Assembly (NCBI RefSeq): GCF_026240635.1
Contig: NZ_CP110848.1
Span: 374,501-438,500, forward strand
Source: Trichothermofontia sichuanensis B231
GTDB lineage: Bacteria; Cyanobacteriota; Cyanobacteriia; B231
Direction of reading: 5' to 3'
DNA length: 64,000 bases
Below the pieces are notes generated by a model. The model was not told where the DNA came from, ran no database searches, and was given only the letters and a program-made list of their open reading frames with translations. The position numbers were made by a program, and so were the translations under genes. Shown here one piece after another: positions 60,624 to 64,000 of this stretch. How positions within the stretch are numbered: position 1 is the first letter of the stretch; the number at the start of each line of letters is the position of its first letter.

Positions 60624-62237
60624 CTAGTGTGTAATCCCCAGGAGTGCCTGTGGCTCAGGTGTCGGCAGTTTGGGCGCTGTGAAGGCACGGGCGTAGAGGG
60701 GTTGCCGCTGCTGTACCACCAGCGGTAGCACTTCCCGCACATTAGATGCCACTTGAACCGTGGTGACATCGTAGGTTTGGGTTACCAGTTTCGGGTAGAG
60801 ACCCATCCCAATCACAGGCAGGAGCAGGCAGGCAGCGACCAACACTTCACGGGGCTTGAGGTCACCCAGGTAGTCTTCGACTACAATGCCACTGTTGCTG
60901 TTCGCACCGTAAAAGACGCGGCGTAGCATCGAGAGCAGGTAAATCGGTGTCAGCACTAGGCCAACCGCCGCTAGGAAGATCACCACTGCCTTGAAGCTAG
61001 CGGTATACACATCACTGTTGGCAATCCCAAGGAACACCGTCAGTTCACCCACAAACCCACTCATGCCGGGCAGGGCCAGGGAGGCGAAGGCCCCCGCTGT
61101 GAACAGGGCAAAGGTCTTGGGCATGGCTTGAGCCAACCCACCGAGCTTGGGCATATCAAGGGTATGGGTGCGCTCGTAAGTAACGCCGGTCAGGAAGAAC
61201 AGCACCGCAGCAATCAACCCGTGGGAGAGCATTTGCAGCACTGCCCCGTTCAGGCCAATCTCGGTGAAGGACGCAATGCCCAGCACCACGAAGCCCATGT
61301 GGGAAATGGAGGAGCAGGCCAGCCGCCGCTTCAGGTGTTCCTGACCAAAGGCGGTTAATGCGCCATAGATAATGTTGACGATACCGAGAATAACCAGAAC
61401 GGGGGCAAAGTAAATGTGGGCACTGGGGAGCAGTTCTAAATTCAACCGAATCAGGGCATAGCCACCCATTTTGAGCAACACCCCAGCCAGAATCATTGAC
61501 ACTGGCGCGTTGGCTTCGCTATGGGCGTCGGGAAGCCAAGTATGCAGCGGGAAGAGGGGCAGTTTGACGCCAAAGGCAATCAGAAAGGCTGCGTAGGCCA
61601 GAATTTCTAGACCGATCGGGTAGTTCTTCAACCCCAACTCGGCAATATCAAAGGTAAAGTTATCGCCGTAGAAGGCAAGGGCCAGTCCCCCCACCAGGAT
61701 AAAGATCGAGGCCAGTGCTGTATAGAGAATGAACTTGGTGGCAGCGTACAAACGCTTGGGACCACCCCAAATGGAAATCAGCAGGTAAACCGGAATCAGT
61801 TCCAGTTCCCACATGCAGAAGAAGAGGATCAGATCCTGAGCTGCAAAGACCCCAATCTGGGCGCTGTAGAGCACCAGCATCAGGAAATAGAATAGACGCG
61901 GCTTAGTCTCCACCTTCCAGGCAGCGACGATTGCCAGGGTGTTAATCACGCCTGTCAGCAGGATCAGGGGCACGGAGACACCATCAACGGCCAGGGACCA
62001 GTGAATGCCCAATTGAGGAATCCAGGTCACCTGCTCAGCCATTTGTAACGCAGGATTACTGAAATCAAAGTTTTGTCCAAAACCAAGGAGCATCAGGGCA
62101 AAGTCGGCCAAACCGACGCCGAGGGCGTACCAACGGAGCGTTTTGCTGTGTTGGTCCGGGAGGAAGGGGATTAGTAGGGCCGCAATAAGAGGGAAGAGGA
62201 GTATCCCTGACAGCCAGGGGAATTCAGTACCAGACAT
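60624..62237 (-). CDS. ndhD: NAD(P)H-quinone oxidoreductase subunit 4 (NdhD1-type)
   Basis: Protein of 537 aa with about 14 membrane helices. It is a proton-pumping antiporter-like subunit of the NDH-1 complex. Hallmarks are [40 protein letters not shown] and [20 protein letters not shown]. The length and the sequence [17 protein letters not shown] fit the respiratory/cyclic NdhD1/D2 type rather than the CO2-uptake forms, an inference from memory. A good -10 box lies upstream. Confidence 0.95.
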   Translation of the reverse strand: MSGTEFPWLSGILLFPLIAALLIPFLPDQHSKTLRWYALGVGLADFALMLLGFGQNFDFSNPALQMAEQVTWIPQLGIHWSLAVDGVSVPLILLTGVINTLAIVAAWKVETKPRLFYFLMLVLYSAQIGVFAAQDLILFFCMWELELIPVYLLISIWGGPKRLYAATKFILYTALASIFILVGGLALAFYGDNFTFDIAELGLKNYPIGLEILAYAAFLIAFGVKLPLFPLHTWLPDAHSEANAPVSMILAGVLLKMGGYALIRLNLELLPSAHIYFAPVLVILGIVNIIYGALTAFGQEHLKRRLACSSISHMGFVVLGIASFTEIGLNGAVLQMLSHGLIAAVLFFLTGVTYERTHTLDMPKLGGLAQAMPKTFALFTAGAFASLALPGMSGFVGELTVFLGIANSDVYTASFKAVVIFLAAVGLVLTPIYLLSMLRRVFYGANSNSGIVVEDYLGDLKPREVLVAACLLLPVIGMGLYPKLVTQTYDVTTVQVASNVREVLPLVVQQRQPLYARAFTAPKLPTPEPQALLGITH

Positions 62238-62267
62238 GACACTAGTGGGGAGAAATACCTATCGCTC

Positions 62268-62297
62268 ATTATATGAACTAAGTTGAACTTTTGATAA
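62268..62297 (-). promoter_or_regulatory. Probable ndhD promoter
   Basis: On the minus strand a perfect TATAAT (62273-62268) is preceded at 18 bp by TTATCA (62297-62292), a weak -35. The predicted start of transcription is about 25 bp before the ATG. Confidence 0.5.
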
Positions 62298-62366
62298 GGG
62301 TTTTGTCAAAAACCTATTTGGTTAACTTCTGGGATGCTGAGGCAATCTCCCTGATATTAATTCGGC

Positions 62367-63641
62367 TCAAATCCCTGAAAATAAAAGAGTTTGAATGATA
62401 TCAGCCAGTTCCCTGGGGTCCCCATTCTCGTTGTTTAGCATCACAATCATCGTGAGTTGATAATTGCTTATATGTAACATAAGTGTTACAAATCCCCCAA
62501 AACGTCCGCCATGACCGATCGCCCGTCCCCAGGGGGTTTCCCAGGTTGTGACGCCTAACCCGTAGCCGATCGGGCGGCTGGTATGGTCGAGGGTCCTGGA
62601 TTGGGGTTGGGCCATCAGGGCTTGCAGGTTAGGGGAAAGGAGGCAGTTCTGGACCCAAAGGGCTTGGGCAAAGCGATCGAGATCGGCAGCCGTGCTCACC
62701 AGACCACTGTCGCCAAAGCCGTAGGCTTCATTAATATGGGAAAAGTTATCGAGGATGTTGTCGCCATCCCAGTTACCGTAGCCACTGACTAGGAGGTTGG
62801 GTTGGGGGGTCGTCTCTAGGGCGGTGTCTTCTAGGCCCAGGGGCGTGAACAGTCGCTCACGCAGGGCGATCGCTAAGGGTTGGCCTGTGCGCACCTCAAT
62901 CAGTTTTTGCAGCAATAAATAATTCGTGTTGGCATAGTGAAACTCGCCAGGGTGGGTTTGGGGGGGCTGGGCCACGGCATAGGCCAGCATTTCCCCTAGG
63001 GTCCAGATATGTTGAGGCTGGGCCTGAAGTTGGGCCTCAAAGGCGGGACTATCCCGCACATCGGCTAGGCCACTGGTGTGGCTTAGCAGTTGCCGCACAG
63101 TCAGGCGATCTCCCTGGGGCAGCGATTGGATCAGGTCAGCCGGGAGCCAGTGTTCAAGGCGATCGTCCAGACCCAAGTGTCCTTCCTGCACCAGTTGCAA
63201 AACCACTACGGCCACCCATAGTTTGGTGATACTGCCAATGCGGAAGCGATCGCTGGCCTGTAGGGGCTTCTGAGTCGTCAGATCTTGAACACCCGCAGTC
63301 CCAACCCAAACCGACCTAGGGGTTCTGATCCAGAGGAGGCCACCGGGGAGATTGTGCTCTATTAGGTAGCGATCGAGATGGGCCTGGAGTTGCTGTTGGC
63401 GCTGGGAGGTTAATTCCGGTGACACTGCCAGGGGAGGAGCTGCCGGACGACAGTCGTACTCGTACCGAATGACTGGGGGAGTGATAACGGGAGCACGTAT
63501 TTGGCAGCCCCCTAACCCGGACAAACTCACCCCCGCCAGCCAAGCCAACCCTAGTGCTCTGTCACGCTGAGTTTGAGTCGGTTGGGCCAAACGCCGGGCA
63601 ACCCAACCCAGTAGGCCTATTGGGGCGCGCCAGCTTGACAT
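62367..63641 (-). CDS. Serine hydrolase (beta-lactamase family), lipoprotein
   Basis: Protein of about 424 aa from ATG 63641. The signal peptide ends in a lipobox LGGC (LAGVSLSGLGGCQI), so it is predicted to be membrane-anchored on the outer side. The catalytic SXXK is in RIGSITKLWVAVVVLQ, the YXN motif in FHYANTNYLLLQ, and an HGG-type end in IGHGGRFGGFVTL. It belongs with D,D-peptidases and class C beta-lactamase relatives. The substrate is unknown. The frame is open upstream to a TTG at 63797; that extension lacks secretion features. Confidence 0.88.
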   Translation of the reverse strand: MSSWRAPIGLLGWVARRLAQPTQTQRDRALGLAWLAGVSLSGLGGCQIRAPVITPPVIRYEYDCRPAAPPLAVSPELTSQRQQQLQAHLDRYLIEHNLPGGLLWIRTPRSVWVGTAGVQDLTTQKPLQASDRFRIGSITKLWVAVVVLQLVQEGHLGLDDRLEHWLPADLIQSLPQGDRLTVRQLLSHTSGLADVRDSPAFEAQLQAQPQHIWTLGEMLAYAVAQPPQTHPGEFHYANTNYLLLQKLIEVRTGQPLAIALRERLFTPLGLEDTALETTPQPNLLVSGYGNWDGDNILDNFSHINEAYGFGDSGLVSTAADLDRFAQALWVQNCLLSPNLQALMAQPQSRTLDHTSRPIGYGLGVTTWETPWGRAIGHGGRFGGFVTLMLHISNYQLTMIVMLNNENGDPRELADIIQTLLFSGI

Positions 63642-63797
63642 CAACCGCCCCCGTGACAGAGACCTTCCCCGCAAGGGAGCGCCTTCGCCCCTAAGCAGGG
63701 GACAAAAGTCAGCTAAACCGTGGGGCATTCTGTCGAGCACATAGCCATGCGGACAATTATTAGGACAATGCAACGAAATGTTAAAGAGTATAGACAA

Positions 63798-64000
63798 GCT
63801 GCTCTATTTATGATCAACCCCGTTGCTGGACTAAACCCCTTGTCTAAAGGTCATTCACGTCATCAGCGGCCCCAGAAGTAGGCTAGAAGGCTGCGATCGC
63901 GGCCCTACTAGACTGCCACCAGCCGGCTATCTAGCTCTCCCCAAATGCCTGAAATTAGGGCCAACCCCCTCCCTCTTCTACCCCTTCCCTCCTACAGCTC
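63798..64000. other. Right-end intergenic region
   Basis: No gene is supported. A plus-strand frame from an ATG at 63944 stays open to the edge but is a low-complexity Pro/Leu run with no ribosome-binding site. Confidence 0.35.

Noticed and set aside
63944-64000. ORF running off the right end
   Set aside because: Pro/Leu low-complexity translation, no ribosome-binding site and too short to judge.
1-64000. tRNA, rRNA, tmRNA or RNase P genes
   Set aside because: Intergenic regions were read for cloverleaf-type features and conserved ends; none was found by eye. A covariance search would be decisive.

Overview
The window is chromosomal DNA of a cyanobacterium. It carries genes for photosystem II small subunits (psbY, psb30), a Psb32-like protein, ndhD of the NDH-1 complex, the proton-extrusion protein pxcA, the Mg-protoporphyrin cyclase acsF, heme oxygenase, aldehyde deformylating oxygenase and several cyanobacteria-restricted families (DUF3082, DUF2555). 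The octamer GCGATCGC (HIP1) and its CGATCG core recur throughout, which is typical of cyanobacterial genomes. Base composition is moderately GC-rich. No rRNA or tRNA gene, CRISPR array, prophage or intact transposase was found.

Layout. 0-4.5 kb: a large metacaspase-nSTAND1-WD40 protein. 4.6-12.9 kb: lipoprotein aspartic protease, DUF3082 protein, ispE, alr, a DevC/MacB-type permease, a GT4 glycosyltransferase and cheB. 13-19.5 kb: pentapeptide-repeat protein, ado (alkane synthesis), mscL, psb32, a T2SS-F/PilC-type protein and pxcA. 19.8-26.5 kb: a tetrapyrrole cluster with acsF on one strand and ho-hemN-bchE on the other, split by an Rpn-family nuclease gene. 27-35 kb: coiled-coil protein, glucokinase, psbY, sugar-ABC permease, a Pmp3 peptide, a second pentapeptide protein beside an adenylate/guanylate cyclase, and pyrC. 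35.4-38.2 kb: a gene-poor, repeat-rich stretch with two small hypothetical genes and a third pentapeptide protein. 38.5-41.5 kb: a fluoride-resistance locus with a fluoride riboswitch, an antiporter-USP gene, two crcB genes and the remnant of a DUF190 gene. 41.7-64 kb: aroK-GNAT-ribD, M20 amidohydrolase, lpxB, a second Rpn paralog, a BT1 transporter, a carotenoid oxygenase, a SAM-hydroxide adenosyltransferase, DUF2555-coaBC, psb30, a cysteine-cluster protein, a GAF/HD-GYP protein, purU, a LOG protein, trxA, a small membrane peptide, ndhD and a serine-hydrolase lipoprotein.

How the genes work together. The tetrapyrrole cluster pairs oxygen-dependent enzymes (AcsF, heme oxygenase) with oxygen-independent ones (HemN, BchE), which suggests that chlorophyll, heme and bilin synthesis continues when oxygen is low. 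The fluoride locus is a riboswitch-led transcription unit for fluoride export. It shows visible decay: a frameshift at the end of the antiporter-USP gene, and a DUF190 gene cut by a repeat that was itself later interrupted by another repeat.

The least expected structure is non-coding. Three copies of an exactly 112-bp element lie at 29.9, 35.9 and 36.4 kb. Each has terminal inverted repeats, and each is flanked by a different perfect 8-bp target duplication, so this is a recently mobile MITE-like family. A second, 107-bp family has six copies and TATAGTCA ends; it often sits at gene 3' ends and in two cases supplies the stop codon. Many short (12-19 bp) perfect tandem duplications occur between genes.
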